A stretch of DNA of 64,000 bases from Pseudomonas sp. 8O. GTDB taxonomy: Bacteria; Pseudomonadota; Gammaproteobacteria; Pseudomonadales; Pseudomonadaceae. Under the pieces are notes generated by a model. It did not search any database. It worked only from the letters and a program-made list of their open reading frames with translations, and was not told the origin of the DNA. The stretch lies in assembly GCF_902506495.1 (NCBI RefSeq), contig NZ_LR733265.1:1548826-1612825 (forward strand), in the 5' to 3' direction. Position 1 is the stretch's first letter; each line of letters starts with the position of its first letter. Of the stretch, positions 25,964-35,686 are shown piece by piece. The translations under genes were made by a program, and so were the position numbers.

Positions 25964-26875
25964 TCACTCTTCAGCGAAATAGTCGCTGTCGAGCTGCTTC
26001 ACCTCGTACACCTGCTTGACGCTCACCCCCAGGTTGTTCTCCACCATCAGGCGCGCCAACTCAACGCCGTCGATCAGCACCACTTTGATATCCAGCCCCA
26101 AGGCCGCTTCGCGTGCGCCCGTGGAGAAGTCCGAAGTGGTTATGAAAACGCCCTTGCGAGCTCGCTGGCGCGTCAGAGCACCGATGAACTTGTCGATTTC
26201 GGGCCGGTGTACGGTGTTGCTCCAGCGCTTGGCCTGCAGATAGATCACGTCAAGGCCAAGCTTGTCTTCCTTGATGATGCCGTCGATACCATCATCGTTG
26301 GTGGCCTGGGTCGCCTTGCCGGCTTCCTTGCGCGAGCCGCCGTAACCCATGGCCAACATCAGATCGACCACCAGTTGCTCGAAGAAGCCTGGCGTCGCCG
26401 CCCGCACCTGCGCCAAAAGCTCATCGGCCAGCGACTGCACAAGAGCCTGATGAGCCTCGACCAATTGCTCATCCGGCGTCGTCTCTGCGGCATCGAGCGC
26501 CAAAATGGCCGGTGCATCAGCAGCCTGCGGCTTGGCGGTATGGAAGTCGGCGAACTCAGGGAATTGCTTCAACCAGCTCACAGTGATGCGCTGCGGACCG
26601 CTGAGAAGGGTATCCCGGCCACGCGCGGTAATCTGCACCATGCCCTTGGCCGGAATACACAACAGGCCGGCCTTGTTCAGGTAGGTACGCGCCCAGCCCA
26701 CACGGTTGTTGATCACCGTCTGATGGCCTGAAGGAAGGCGCTCCTTGCGCTCTTCCTCGGTCAGCTGAAAATGCTCGGCCACGCGCTCACGCAACTCGTT
26801 GAGCGGCAGCGGCGCACCATCCTGCACAGTGGCCAGCACGGGGCGCATCACGCTCTGAAAATCCGGAATTGCCAT
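25964..26875 (-). CDS. mrr: Mrr-type restriction endonuclease
   Basis: 303 residues. The N-terminal winged-helix domain (FQSVMRPVLATVQDG ... VINNRVGWARTYLNKAGLL) is followed by a PD-(D/E)xK Mrr catalytic domain: FFEQLVVDLMLAMGYGG, DDGIDGIIKEDKLG, then YLQAKRW with the Q-x-K form of the motif. Mrr enzymes cut methylated DNA (type IV). GGGAG lies five bases before the ATG at 26875. It is last in the hsdM-hsdS-rhuM-hsdR-mrr operon, 26 bp after hsdR. Combining a methylation-dependent nuclease with a methylating system suggests that its target differs from the host modification. Confidence 0.9.
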   Translation of the reverse strand: MAIPDFQSVMRPVLATVQDGAPLPLNELRERVAEHFQLTEEERKERLPSGHQTVINNRVGWARTYLNKAGLLCIPAKGMVQITARGRDTLLSGPQRITVSWLKQFPEFADFHTAKPQAADAPAILALDAAETTPDEQLVEAHQALVQSLADELLAQVRAATPGFFEQLVVDLMLAMGYGGSRKEAGKATQATNDDGIDGIIKEDKLGLDVIYLQAKRWSNTVHRPEIDKFIGALTRQRARKGVFITTSDFSTGAREAALGLDIKVVLIDGVELARLMVENNLGVSVKQVYEVKQLDSDYFAEE

Positions 26876-26901
26876 CTCTACTCCCTTTCCCCTTTCGGCG
26901 C

Positions 26902-29900
26902 TCACACACCGCGCAGGCGGCTTTCTTCGAAGCCAGTCTGTTGCGTCAGCATCTTCAAAATCACCAACGCAAACGCCCGGCTCTTGGTCTCGTTATCCAG
27001 TACTTCCAGCGACATCTTTTCGTTGTCGGTCATGGCATCCAACACGGAGTCCAACACGCGCTTGGGGAACAGACCATGCATCACCTGCTCGACCGAGTGG
27101 TTGTTGACCTGAGCCATGACATCTTCCTGGCGGCTGATGCGCTTGGCGATGCCGGTGAGGAACTGCAGTTGGTCCTCATCGCTCACTTCCGCACCAAATA
27201 TATCGTTCAGTGCGTCGATGATTTCCGATAGCCGCTTCTTCTCCGGGTCATGGGCCTTGCCGCTGCCTAGCGCACTCGCTGGATCGAGCCCGTAATGGCC
27301 TTGCTCCTCGCTCAGCCGCAACTGATGTTCAGCGCGCTTGCGAAGGCGGTAATGGCTCAACTGCAACTCACCAAGGTCTACGTCATCCTGATCCAGGCGA
27401 TCAATACGCAGCAGCGGATACAGGTGCTTGGCATACACGCACAGCTGCTCCAGCTCGCGATCCTCATAGGGAATGATCTGCGAGAGGAATTCGTACAGGC
27501 GCACGAAGCTCTGCAGGTTCTTGCGGAACAGATCGAGCTGATCGATCTGCTCGCCGGCTTCCTTGATTGCCGCCTCAGCCTTCTTCAAGCCCACGCTGTC
27601 GCCGCTGCGCTCGGCGGTACGTTTGAAGTCCAGCGCATGCTGGCGTGACTCCTGGGCCAACTTGTAGCGCTTGGCAAAACGCTCCTTGGCCGGCGCGCAG
27701 TAATAACTGAGCTTGCTGGCGGCGGCCTTGGGGTCGAAAAAGGCGATGGCGAACGCCGCCACTTCTTCCCAGTGGTAGACGCCCTCGGCATCCAGCTTCT
27801 TCTGCAGGTCATAGATGAGCTGCGGGTCGGTCACATCGGTCAGCTCGGCCTTGGTGTAGTACGGCAGGAAGGCCTCGAGAATGTCCTTGGCGTCGTTGAA
27901 GAAGTCGAGGATGAAGGTCGGCTTGCTGCCGCCAAAGGTACGATTCAGGCGCGACAGGGTTTGTACGCAGTCCACGCCTTGGAGCTTCTTGTCCACGTAC
28001 ATGGCGCACAGCTTGGGCTGATCGAAGCCGGTCTGGTACTTGTTGGCCGCGATCATCACGTTGAAGTCCTGGGTGTCGAAGGCTTCAGCCAGGTCACGCC
28101 CGTTCAGGCCGGGGTTGAGCAGGCTGCTGCTTTCCGTCACCTCGTCGGGAATCACCCCATCCGGCATCACGCTGCCGGAAAAGGCCACCAGCGGATGCAC
28201 GTCGCCGTAGCCCATCTGCTTCACGTAGGCCTGCACCGCCAGTTGGTAGCGCACCGCCTCCTGCCGGCTGCCGGTGACCACCATGGCCTTGGCCTGGCCA
28301 CCCAGCAGGTGGCGGATATTGGCGCGGAAGTGCTCGACGATCACCTCCACCTTCTGGCTGATGTTGTACGGGTGCAGACGCACCCAGCGCGCCAGTTTCA
28401 TGCGCGCCTTCTTCGAGTCCACTTCCTCGTCGTCGCCATCCGGGTGGGCGATCTTCCAGGCGGTGCTGTAGGTGGTGTAGTTGCGCAGCACATCGAGGAT
28501 GAAACCTTCTTCGATGGCCTGGCGCATGGAGTACAGGTGAAAGGCCTCGGGCTTGTTGTCGGCACTGGCCGGCAATGTCGGGTCGGGTACGCGCCCGAAC
28601 AGCTCCAGAGTCTTGGGCTTGGGCGTAGCGGTAAAGGCGTAGTAGCTGATGCGCTCGTTGGGCGCACGCGCAGCCACAGCGGCGTCTAACAGTTCTTCGG
28701 CGCTGATCTCCTCAGGTTCTGCTTTATCAGAGCCGGAGGCATCGCTGCCGAGAATCTGCTTGAGTTTGCTGGCCGACGAGCCGGTCTGTGAGGAATGCGC
28801 CTCGTCGGCGATCACCGCATAGCGCCCGCTGGCCAGCTTGGGATATTTGTCCAGCGCGTCGAACAGCGCCGGGAAGGTCTGGATGGTGACGATGATGATG
28901 CGTGTCTGCTCGGCCAGCGCCTCGGCCAGCTGCTCGGACTTACTCTGGCTGCCGACATCGCGGGTGATGCGCTTGACCACGCCCTGGGCGTGCTCGAACT
29001 GGTAGATGGTGTCCTGCAGCTGCTTGTCCAGCACGGTGCGGTCGGTAATCACGATCACCGAATTGAACAGGCGCTGGCCCTCGGCATCGTAGAGCGAAGC
29101 CAGTTGGTGCGCAGTCCAGGCAATGGAGTTGGACTTGCCCGAGCCGGCGCTGTGCTGGATCAGGTAACGCCTGCCTGGCCCCTCGCTGCGAGTGGTGTCG
29201 ATCAGCCTGTTGACCACTTCCCACTGGTGATAGCGCGGGAAGATCAGTGTCTCTTTGGTGACACGTTTACCGTCGGCATCCTCACGGGTCTTCTTTTCCA
29301 GGTGCAGGAAACGCCCCAGCACCTTGAGCCAGGCATCGGGCTGGAACAGGCGCTGCCACAGGTAGCCGGTGGCGTACTGGCTGTCATCCGGCGCCGGCGG
29401 GTTACCGGCGCCGCCGTCGAGGCTGCCGAGGTTGAACGGCAGGAAGAAGGTCTCCTTGCCGGCCAGCTGGGTGGTCATCGCCACCTCATCCTGGCTCACG
29501 GCAAAATGCACCAGCGCGCCACGCTTGAAGGTCAGCAGCGGCTCGGGTTTGCGCGCCAGCGGGTCTTTGACCGGACGATCCTGGCGGTACTGACGCTTGG
29601 CGTTTTCCACGCTCTGCTTAAACTCGCTTTTCAGCTCCAGCGTGGCGGTGGGGATGCCGTTGACGAACAGCACCAGATCCAGACGCGGGTTGTACTCCCC
29701 TTCCCGGTAGTGAGGTGAATACGAAACCTCCGGCACCACGCGCAGGCGATTGCACTGGTAGCGCTTGAGGGTGTCCGGGTTCATGCCGTGGTCGGGCTTG
29801 AAGCTGCACGTCTCGATCTTCACCCCCGGCAGCTTGAAGCCGTGGCGCAGTACATCCAGGGTGCTGTCCTGCTCCAGTTCGCGCACCAGCTTTTGCACCA

Positions 29901-30102
29901 GCACGCCGTCCGGGTTGTTCGGGTTGGCCTTGGCGAACTTGTCCCAGCGCTCGGGCCAAGCGGCCTTGAAGTAACCGAGAAAGTCCTCGGTATACAACGC
30001 AGTACGCCGGTCATAGCCACTGGCCGGGCCGGTCAGCCAGCCCTGGGCGACCATGGCGGTGATGATGTCGTGTTGAAACTGGGCTTCCCGGCTATCCGCC
30101 AT
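26902..30102 (-). CDS. hsdR: type I restriction endonuclease subunit R
   Basis: 1066 residues. The N-terminal nuclease domain has D and E-x-K in NPRLDLVLFVNG and ATLELKSEFKQ. The helicase motor has Walker A SAGSGKSNSIAW and DEAH in IADEAHSSQTG, followed by motif III in YAFTATPKPKT and QTGFDQPKL. It cuts and translocates DNA with HsdM and HsdS in an ATP-dependent way. No frameshift is visible; length and motifs are complete. It lies 41 bp downstream of the RhuM/Fic gene. Confidence 0.96.
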   Translation of the reverse strand: MADSREAQFQHDIITAMVAQGWLTGPASGYDRRTALYTEDFLGYFKAAWPERWDKFAKANPNNPDGVLVQKLVRELEQDSTLDVLRHGFKLPGVKIETCSFKPDHGMNPDTLKRYQCNRLRVVPEVSYSPHYREGEYNPRLDLVLFVNGIPTATLELKSEFKQSVENAKRQYRQDRPVKDPLARKPEPLLTFKRGALVHFAVSQDEVAMTTQLAGKETFFLPFNLGSLDGGAGNPPAPDDSQYATGYLWQRLFQPDAWLKVLGRFLHLEKKTREDADGKRVTKETLIFPRYHQWEVVNRLIDTTRSEGPGRRYLIQHSAGSGKSNSIAWTAHQLASLYDAEGQRLFNSVIVITDRTVLDKQLQDTIYQFEHAQGVVKRITRDVGSQSKSEQLAEALAEQTRIIIVTIQTFPALFDALDKYPKLASGRYAVIADEAHSSQTGSSASKLKQILGSDASGSDKAEPEEISAEELLDAAVAARAPNERISYYAFTATPKPKTLELFGRVPDPTLPASADNKPEAFHLYSMRQAIEEGFILDVLRNYTTYSTAWKIAHPDGDDEEVDSKKARMKLARWVRLHPYNISQKVEVIVEHFRANIRHLLGGQAKAMVVTGSRQEAVRYQLAVQAYVKQMGYGDVHPLVAFSGSVMPDGVIPDEVTESSSLLNPGLNGRDLAEAFDTQDFNVMIAANKYQTGFDQPKLCAMYVDKKLQGVDCVQTLSRLNRTFGGSKPTFILDFFNDAKDILEAFLPYYTKAELTDVTDPQLIYDLQKKLDAEGVYHWEEVAAFAIAFFDPKAAASKLSYYCAPAKERFAKRYKLAQESRQHALDFKRTAERSGDSVGLKKAEAAIKEAGEQIDQLDLFRKNLQSFVRLYEFLSQIIPYEDRELEQLCVYAKHLYPLLRIDRLDQDDVDLGELQLSHYRLRKRAEHQLRLSEEQGHYGLDPASALGSGKAHDPEKKRLSEIIDALNDIFGAEVSDEDQLQFLTGIAKRISRQEDVMAQVNNHSVEQVMHGLFPKRVLDSVLDAMTDNEKMSLEVLDNETKSRAFALVILKMLTQQTGFEESRLRGV

Positions 30103-30143
30103 AACGCTCTATGCTCCTTGCTCGGCAATGTGCGTGTTGTTCT

Positions 30144-31175
30144 TTAAAGCGGCCTCAGCAGCACGAAATGCTCCACCAGGCGCACCATCAGTTCTTTCTG
30201 TTCAGGCAGGCTCTCGGCCACCAACAGTGCCAGCGCCACCAGCGTGTTGTCGTTGATCAACTGCTCCACCGGGCGCGCCAGCAGGTGCTGGTTCAGTTGC
30301 AGATACCAGAGAAACAAAAACGAACCACTGCGCTTGTTGCCATCGGCCAGCGGATGGTTCTTGATGACGAAATACAGCAGATTCGCCGCGCGGCTGGCCA
30401 CGTTGGGGTAGAACCAGTCATCAGCAAAGCCCTGCTCGATAGTGGCAATGGCCGAAGCCAGGCCATCGCCGCGCAGTTGGCCGAACAGCTCGGTCGCCTC
30501 GCCCTTGGCCATCAGCGTGGCCTTCAACTGCGCGATGGCCGCCAACACATCGTCAAGCGCCAGGGCGCGCATGTCGGTCTGACGTGCGCTCTGCTCTTGC
30601 AGGCTTTGCTCATCAAAGCCCTGCAACAGGCTCCAACTGCGGGCATAGTCGCCGATTACCTGCAGCACGGCGCGCCCCTGCTCGCTGACCAATTGCTGGT
30701 TGGCCAGGGTGCGCGACAACAGGCTCAGCGCCTGTTCGAACTCGATACCGCGCTCCGCAAGACGGCGCTGATTGAGGGTGTAACCCTCGACCAGATGCGC
30801 CTGCAACACCCGCGTAGCCCACTGGCGGAACTGGGTAGCCCGCCTGGAACTCACGCGATAACCCACCGAAATGATGGCATCCAGGCTGTAGTGCTTGATG
30901 CGCCGACGCACCTGGCGGGCACCTTCCTGACGAACCACTAAGAAATCCTTAGTGGTTGCCAGCTCGACCAACTCGCCATCGTTGAAGATATTTTTCAGGT
31001 GCATCAGCACGTTTTCAGGCGTGGTATCGAACAGTTCGCCCATTTGCGCCTGGCTCAGCCAAAGCGTGTCGTGCTCCAGGGCGACCTGCAGCTGTGCCTG
31101 CCCATCGGCCGAGGTAAACAGCTGAATCTGCTGGCTTGTGGCCGGCAGGTCAGGCGCTTCCTTGCTGTCCGCCAT
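30144..31175 (-). CDS. RhuM/Fic-DOC family protein within restriction operon
   Basis: 343 residues. The N-terminal part (about 1–130) is a RhuM-type domain with a winged-helix look (LSQAQMGELFDTTPENVLMH, YSLDAIISVGYRVSSRRATQFRQWA). The C-terminal part is a Fic/Doc domain with HPLADGNKRSGSF (H274, GNKR 279–282). Fic proteins transfer nucleotides or phosphate to target proteins; Doc is a toxin. The His, Asn, Lys/Arg of the core motif are intact, so activity is plausible. The start directly follows the hsdS stop codon (TAAATG). Proteins like this recur in type I systems, but their role there is unsettled. Confidence 0.88.
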   Translation of the reverse strand: MADSKEAPDLPATSQQIQLFTSADGQAQLQVALEHDTLWLSQAQMGELFDTTPENVLMHLKNIFNDGELVELATTKDFLVVRQEGARQVRRRIKHYSLDAIISVGYRVSSRRATQFRQWATRVLQAHLVEGYTLNQRRLAERGIEFEQALSLLSRTLANQQLVSEQGRAVLQVIGDYARSWSLLQGFDEQSLQEQSARQTDMRALALDDVLAAIAQLKATLMAKGEATELFGQLRGDGLASAIATIEQGFADDWFYPNVASRAANLLYFVIKNHPLADGNKRSGSFLFLWYLQLNQHLLARPVEQLINDNTLVALALLVAESLPEQKELMVRLVEHFVLLRPL

Positions 31176-32498
31176 TTACATCGCCTCTGCTATAGCTGGT
31201 TCGTGGGCTTGGCTGCTGGCCGGGGGTTGCCAGCCGCGCACATCGATTTTGCCGGTGACGGCGGCGGAGATAAGGGCGGAGCGGCGCTCTTGGAGCAGAG
31301 CAATGCCGTTGTCTCCCTCACCGATCAACTCATCGAATAGATTTACAGCAGCGTCGAGATATTCAGCTATCTGGTTTTGCTCACTTACCGGAGGTACAGC
31401 GACTCTAAATGAGTAGAGGTCCTCCATACGGAAAGATGGCTGCATATGGTCAGGGATCATCCGTCGCTCTAAGGAGAACAGAGGTTGAAAGTGATAAAAA
31501 AAGAACCTCACCTTCACATGAGAACTGAGCGGCCGAATAATCATGCAGTTCTGAGAAAGGCTAATACGTCCCGAGATATGCATCACGGACATTGCCTTTG
31601 CGCCAACCGTTGTTGAAAGAACTGCCCCCTCAGCACCAAGGTCGATATCAAAATCCGCAATCTCTCCCAGGATGCCACCATTCTCAGTTTGGCCACTGTA
31701 AACGGGGTATTCCCCAGCGTGTTCATGGCAATACTCTTTCGTGAGTAGCGCTCCTCTTGGGCCTTTTGAGGCTAGAAAATCGACCGATACTTTACGGACT
31801 ATCCAGTGCGCCGGCACCTCGCCTAGCCACTCCACGCCAGAGTCTTTCATCGGCACCGTCGGGTCGAGGCCTTTGGTAACGGCGCGGGAGATCACGGCCT
31901 GGCGCTTCTCCTTGAGCAGTTCGATCAGGCGCTGCTGCTCTTCGATCAGCGCGTCGATGCGGGCGGTTTCGTGGTCTAGGAAGCGGGCGATTTGGTTTTG
32001 CTCTTGAAATGAGGGTAGCAATACAGCCATGCGTGAGTGCTGCTGTGGCTCCAAGTCCCACTGGTTTACGCGGATACCCTTCGAGTTCGCTAGATAACCC
32101 GCTATGTACTCATTGCACCGAAAAAGATGATGTAGATATTGAGGCGCTTCTGAGTGACCAGGCGCATAAACATGGTAGGCCGGGCTGACGATTCCTTTGT
32201 GGCTAGATATTCCTACGGAACCTTGCCATGCCTTCATTTTATTAATCGCCAAATCACCAACTTGAACAAGTTGATACGCACCCAAATCGTCTGAAGGCTT
32301 GTTGAAGTTGTCATCGCGCGAAGCTTTTGGAATGACGCCATAGTCGCGATAAACAGATAGCAATTGCTCATCAGGAAACCCCGTAAGCTTATGCCTCCGA
32401 AACAAAGCCCAAAGAGGCTTAATGCTCCACCCTTTAGGAATTTCGCCCAACCAATCAACCCCGGAGTCTTTGCAAACCGGATAAGCAGGAAAACTCAT
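31176..32498 (-). CDS. hsdS: type I restriction-modification specificity subunit S
   Basis: 440 residues in the usual two-repeat layout. Two target-recognition domains begin with near-identical lead-ins (KDSGVDWLGEIPKGW near residue 10; KDSGVEWLGEVPAHW near residue 215). Each is followed by a conserved helical spacer: LLPSFQEQNQIARFLDHETARI and VPPVSEQNQIAEYLDAAV. The two recognition regions (about 32050–32430 and 31380–31790) are AT-richer than the spacers, as expected for horizontally shuffled domains. It overlaps the end of hsdM by ATGA. The DNA target cannot be read from sequence. Confidence 0.95.
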   Translation of the reverse strand: MSFPAYPVCKDSGVDWLGEIPKGWSIKPLWALFRRHKLTGFPDEQLLSVYRDYGVIPKASRDDNFNKPSDDLGAYQLVQVGDLAINKMKAWQGSVGISSHKGIVSPAYHVYAPGHSEAPQYLHHLFRCNEYIAGYLANSKGIRVNQWDLEPQQHSRMAVLLPSFQEQNQIARFLDHETARIDALIEEQQRLIELLKEKRQAVISRAVTKGLDPTVPMKDSGVEWLGEVPAHWIVRKVSVDFLASKGPRGALLTKEYCHEHAGEYPVYSGQTENGGILGEIADFDIDLGAEGAVLSTTVGAKAMSVMHISGRISLSQNCMIIRPLSSHVKVRFFFYHFQPLFSLERRMIPDHMQPSFRMEDLYSFRVAVPPVSEQNQIAEYLDAAVNLFDELIGEGDNGIALLQERRSALISAAVTGKIDVRGWQPPASSQAHEPAIAEAM

Positions 32499-34471
32499 GC
32501 CGACAGCCCCTCGATCATCTGCTTTATGCGGTCGGTGCAGGCTTTCAGGTCGCGGTCGATCTCGGCCAGCGAGCGCGGCGGCTGGAATACGTAGAAGTGG
32601 CGGTTGAAGGGAATTTCGAAGCCAACGACGCCGACTTCGCCGTCCTGCGCATCTGTCTTGCTCTCGTCGATCCAGGCATCCGGTACGTGTGGTTTTACTT
32701 CACGCTCGAAGTAGTCGTACACCGACTCACCCAGCGGCACGTTCTCGTTATCGCGCAGGCCGGTGTCGGCTTCCGGCTGGCCCTTGACCATACAGATATC
32801 CGCCTCGGGATCACGCTCACTCAGGGCATTGAGGATGGCCTTCAGCTCGGGCGTGCTGGGCGATACGTCATGAGCGCTGAGCGCCTTCTTCAGCAGCTTG
32901 CTGAACTGCTCGCGGTTGCGATGCAGCTGGCTTTCGTCCATGGCCTGCAGGGCTTCGATCAGGCGCTGGCGGGCCGGGGCGTCCATCTTCTCGATGGCTT
33001 TTTCTTCCAGCACTTTCTTGATGCGCTCAGCGCTGGTCTGGAAGTTCAGGCGCAGCGGGCGCTCGACGGTGATGCGCCGGTAGCCGAAGGCTTCGACGGG
33101 GAAGATTTTGCTCTGCGGGGTTTCCTCGAAGCGGCCATAGAGGCGCACCAGCTCGTCGATCTGCTCCTCGGTGAGGTACTGGCGCTTGCTGCCCAGCGAT
33201 TTGCGCATCTTGGCAAAGTGCTGGCTGCCGTCGATCAACTGCACCTTGCCCAGGCGCACGGCGGCCTTGTGGTTGCTCAGCACCCACACATAGGTGGCGA
33301 TGCCGGTGTTGTAGAACATGTCGGTGGGCAGGGCGATGATGGCTTCGACCAGATCGTTCTGCAGCAGGTAGCGGCGAATTTCCGACTCGCCCGAACCGGC
33401 GCCGCCGGTAAACAGCGGCGAGCCGTTGAGGATGATGCCGATACGCGAGCCGCCTTCACGCGGGTCGCGCATCTTGCTGACCAGGTGCAGCAGGAACAGC
33501 AGCGAGCCATCGGACACACGCGGCAGGCCAGGGCCGAAGCGGCCGTTGAAGCCTTTTTCCGTGTGCTCGTCGGTGATCTGCTTTTGTACCTTCTTCCACT
33601 CCACGCCGAACGGCGGGTTGCTGAGCATGAAGTCGAAGCGGCTGTCGGCCAGCTGGTCGTCGGACAGGGTGTTGCCCAGCTTGATGCTGGTGACGTCCTG
33701 GCCCTTGATCAGCATGTCCGCCTTGCAGATGGCATAGGACTCGGGGTTGAGCTCCTGGCCGTGCAGCGACACGGTGACTTGCTGGCTGATGGACTGAATG
33801 TACTCGTCGCCCTCGGAGAGGAAGCCGCCGGTGCCGGCAGTCGGGTCGTAGATGGTGACGATGCTGTTGGGCTTGAGCTTGTCGTCCTGCCCGGTGATCA
33901 CCAGCGAGGTGGTCAGGTGCACGATATCGCGCGGGGTGAAGTGCTCCCCGGCGGTTTCGTTGGAGCTTTCCGCGAACTTGCGGATCAGCTCTTCGAAGAT
34001 GATGCCCATGCCGAAGTTGCTGATGCGCTCGGGGCTCAGATCGGTGGCGGCAAAGCGCTGCACCACCTGATACAGCAGGTTGGCGGCGGCGAGCTGCTGC
34101 ACGAAGTCTTCGAAGTGGAAGTGCTCGAAGATCTCGCGCGCGTCCTTGCTGAAGGACTGCACGTAGCTCATCAGGTCGGCGGCGGTCTGGGTGTCGGACA
34201 GCGTGCCCAGGGTCAGCTTGGAGGCATTGAAGAACTGCTGGCCGGCCGCACGCAGCAACAGCCGCTCACGCACCAGATCAGGCCGGCCTTCCTGCGCATA
34301 GGACTCACGGATCACCGCTTCCTTGGTCGGCTCCAGCACACACTCCATCCGCCGCAGCAGGGTGAACGGCAGGATGATGCGGCCGTACTGAGATTGCTTG
34401 AAGTCCCCGCGTAGCAGGTCGGCAATCGACCAGAGAAAGGCGGCAGTCTGGGAATGATTCTCCGTGTTCAC
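32495..34471 (-). CDS. hsdM: type I restriction-modification DNA methyltransferase subunit M
   Basis: 658 residues. The N6-adenine methyltransferase core has the SAM-binding motif DPTAGTGGFLSEG and the catalytic NPPF in MLSNPPFGVEW. An N-terminal helical domain (LRGDFKQSQYGRIILPFTLL) is typical of HsdM. It is longer than the classical HsdM of about 530 residues because of a C-terminal helical extension (about 480–658). It heads the operon; the promoter should lie in the gap upstream of 34471. Confidence 0.96.
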   Translation of the reverse strand: MNTENHSQTAAFLWSIADLLRGDFKQSQYGRIILPFTLLRRMECVLEPTKEAVIRESYAQEGRPDLVRERLLLRAAGQQFFNASKLTLGTLSDTQTAADLMSYVQSFSKDAREIFEHFHFEDFVQQLAAANLLYQVVQRFAATDLSPERISNFGMGIIFEELIRKFAESSNETAGEHFTPRDIVHLTTSLVITGQDDKLKPNSIVTIYDPTAGTGGFLSEGDEYIQSISQQVTVSLHGQELNPESYAICKADMLIKGQDVTSIKLGNTLSDDQLADSRFDFMLSNPPFGVEWKKVQKQITDEHTEKGFNGRFGPGLPRVSDGSLLFLLHLVSKMRDPREGGSRIGIILNGSPLFTGGAGSGESEIRRYLLQNDLVEAIIALPTDMFYNTGIATYVWVLSNHKAAVRLGKVQLIDGSQHFAKMRKSLGSKRQYLTEEQIDELVRLYGRFEETPQSKIFPVEAFGYRRITVERPLRLNFQTSAERIKKVLEEKAIEKMDAPARQRLIEALQAMDESQLHRNREQFSKLLKKALSAHDVSPSTPELKAILNALSERDPEADICMVKGQPEADTGLRDNENVPLGESVYDYFEREVKPHVPDAWIDESKTDAQDGEVGVVGFEIPFNRHFYVFQPPRSLAEIDRDLKACTDRIKQMIEGLSA

Positions 34472-34897
34472 GCAACAACTCCAAATACGCGGAAAAATAA
34501 AACCGCAAGACTACCCGCTGGCCTATCGGCCGCCCAGCCTTAAATCCAGCGTAGTGCCAGGGACTGCCCGCCCCCTAGCCGGCAACCGAATAATCGCTAT
34601 ATCACCTCAAATACGGGTGAGCTCAGCGGTAAATACGAGTGACATCTTCAACGCATTGCCCAAACATGAGCTGCACCTCGATGACATGGCCGAGCTGTAT
34701 TTGAGCGACGCAAGCTGATCGACCCGTTTTGCATCTGCGCGACAACCTGCTGTAACCAGGCGACACCCTGACCATAGAGCAAGCCATGGGCCAGCAAACG
34801 GCTTGGCGGTCACGGAAACGCTATGCTAGCTTGGCCGCCAGCCAGGACGGCCCGCCGTACGCCGGAGCGCATTCGAAGAAGAAGAGGACACCACCCC
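34472..34897. other. intergenic region with a possible gene remnant
   Basis: About 425 bp between divergent hsdM and the ABC transporter ATPase gene. The stretch 34630–34718 reads on the plus strand as an open tail ending in ELHLDDMAELYLSDAS with no recognisable domain, possibly a decayed gene. No tRNA-Phe copy (which would mark an island end) is seen. AGAGGA before 34898 serves the next gene. Confidence 0.4.
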
Positions 34898-35671
34898 ATG
34901 GCCGAGGCGACGCCCGCGCTGGAAATCCGCAACCTGCACAAGCGCTACGGCGATCTCGAAGTGCTCAAGGGTATTTCCCTGACCGCCAAAGACGGCGACG
35001 TCATTTCCATTCTCGGTTCTTCCGGCTCCGGCAAGTCCACCTTCCTGCGCTGCATCAATCTGCTGGAAAACCCGCACAAGGGTCAGATTTTCGTCGCTGG
35101 CGAGGAGCTCAAGCTCAAGGCCGCGAAGAACGGTGAGCTGGTTGCCGCCGACAACAGGCAGATCAATCGCCTGCGCAGCGAGATCGGTTTCGTCTTCCAG
35201 AATTTCAATCTGTGGCCGCACATGAGCGTGCTCGACAACATCATCGAGGCGCCGCGTCGTGTACTTGGCCAGAGCAAGGCCGAGGCCATCGAGGTGGCCG
35301 AAGCGCTGCTGGCCAAGGTCGGTATCGCCGACAAACGTCACGTCTACCCCAACCAGCTTTCCGGCGGCCAGCAGCAACGCGCGGCCATCGCCCGCACCCT
35401 GGCCATGCAGCCGAAGGTGATCCTGTTCGACGAGCCGACTTCGGCGCTCGACCCGGAGATGGTACAAGAAGTGCTTAATGTGATTCGCGCGCTTGCCGAC
35501 GAGGGTCGCACCATGCTGCTGGTGACCCATGAAATGAGTTTCGCTCGCCAGGTTTCCAGCGAGGTGGTGTTTCTCCACCAGGGCCTGGTCGAGGAACAAG
35601 GGCCACCCGCCCAGGTGTTTGACAACCCGAACTCGGCACGCTGTAAACAATTCATGTCCAGCAATCGCTAA
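34898..35671 (+). CDS. basic amino-acid ABC transporter ATP-binding protein (HisP type)
   Basis: 257 residues. Walker A GSSGSGKST, Q-loop QNFNLWPHMSV, signature LSGGQQQR, Walker B ILFDEPTSALDPE and the switch His in LVTHEMSF are all present. This is the polar amino-acid uptake group (HisP/ArtP). It is cytoplasmic, pairing with the two permeases at 36494 and 37186. It starts an operon of ATPase, binding protein, and two permeases, matching PAO1 PA5152–PA5155. A start at 34898 gives the normal family N-terminus; the frame stays open upstream. Confidence 0.93.
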   Translation: MAEATPALEIRNLHKRYGDLEVLKGISLTAKDGDVISILGSSGSGKSTFLRCINLLENPHKGQIFVAGEELKLKAAKNGELVAADNRQINRLRSEIGFVFQNFNLWPHMSVLDNIIEAPRRVLGQSKAEAIEVAEALLAKVGIADKRHVYPNQLSGGQQQRAAIARTLAMQPKVILFDEPTSALDPEMVQEVLNVIRALADEGRTMLLVTHEMSFARQVSSEVVFLHQGLVEEQGPPAQVFDNPNSARCKQFMSSNR

Positions 35672-35686
35672 CACGGAGCAACATGC

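Noticed and set aside
32597..34414. 605-codon plus-strand frame opposite hsdM
   Set aside because: Shadow frame; hsdM on the other strand has intact methyltransferase motifs.
34550..34580. GTCCCTGG-CAC on the minus strand as a possible att copy of the tRNA-Phe 3' end
   Set aside because: Only about 11 bases match with a gap, and no integrase gene exists between it and tRNA-Phe.
34464..34718. 84-codon plus-strand frame upstream of the ABC ATPase
   Set aside because: No recognisable domain, no good ribosome binding site, and it starts inside the hsdM region; noted only as a possible remnant.
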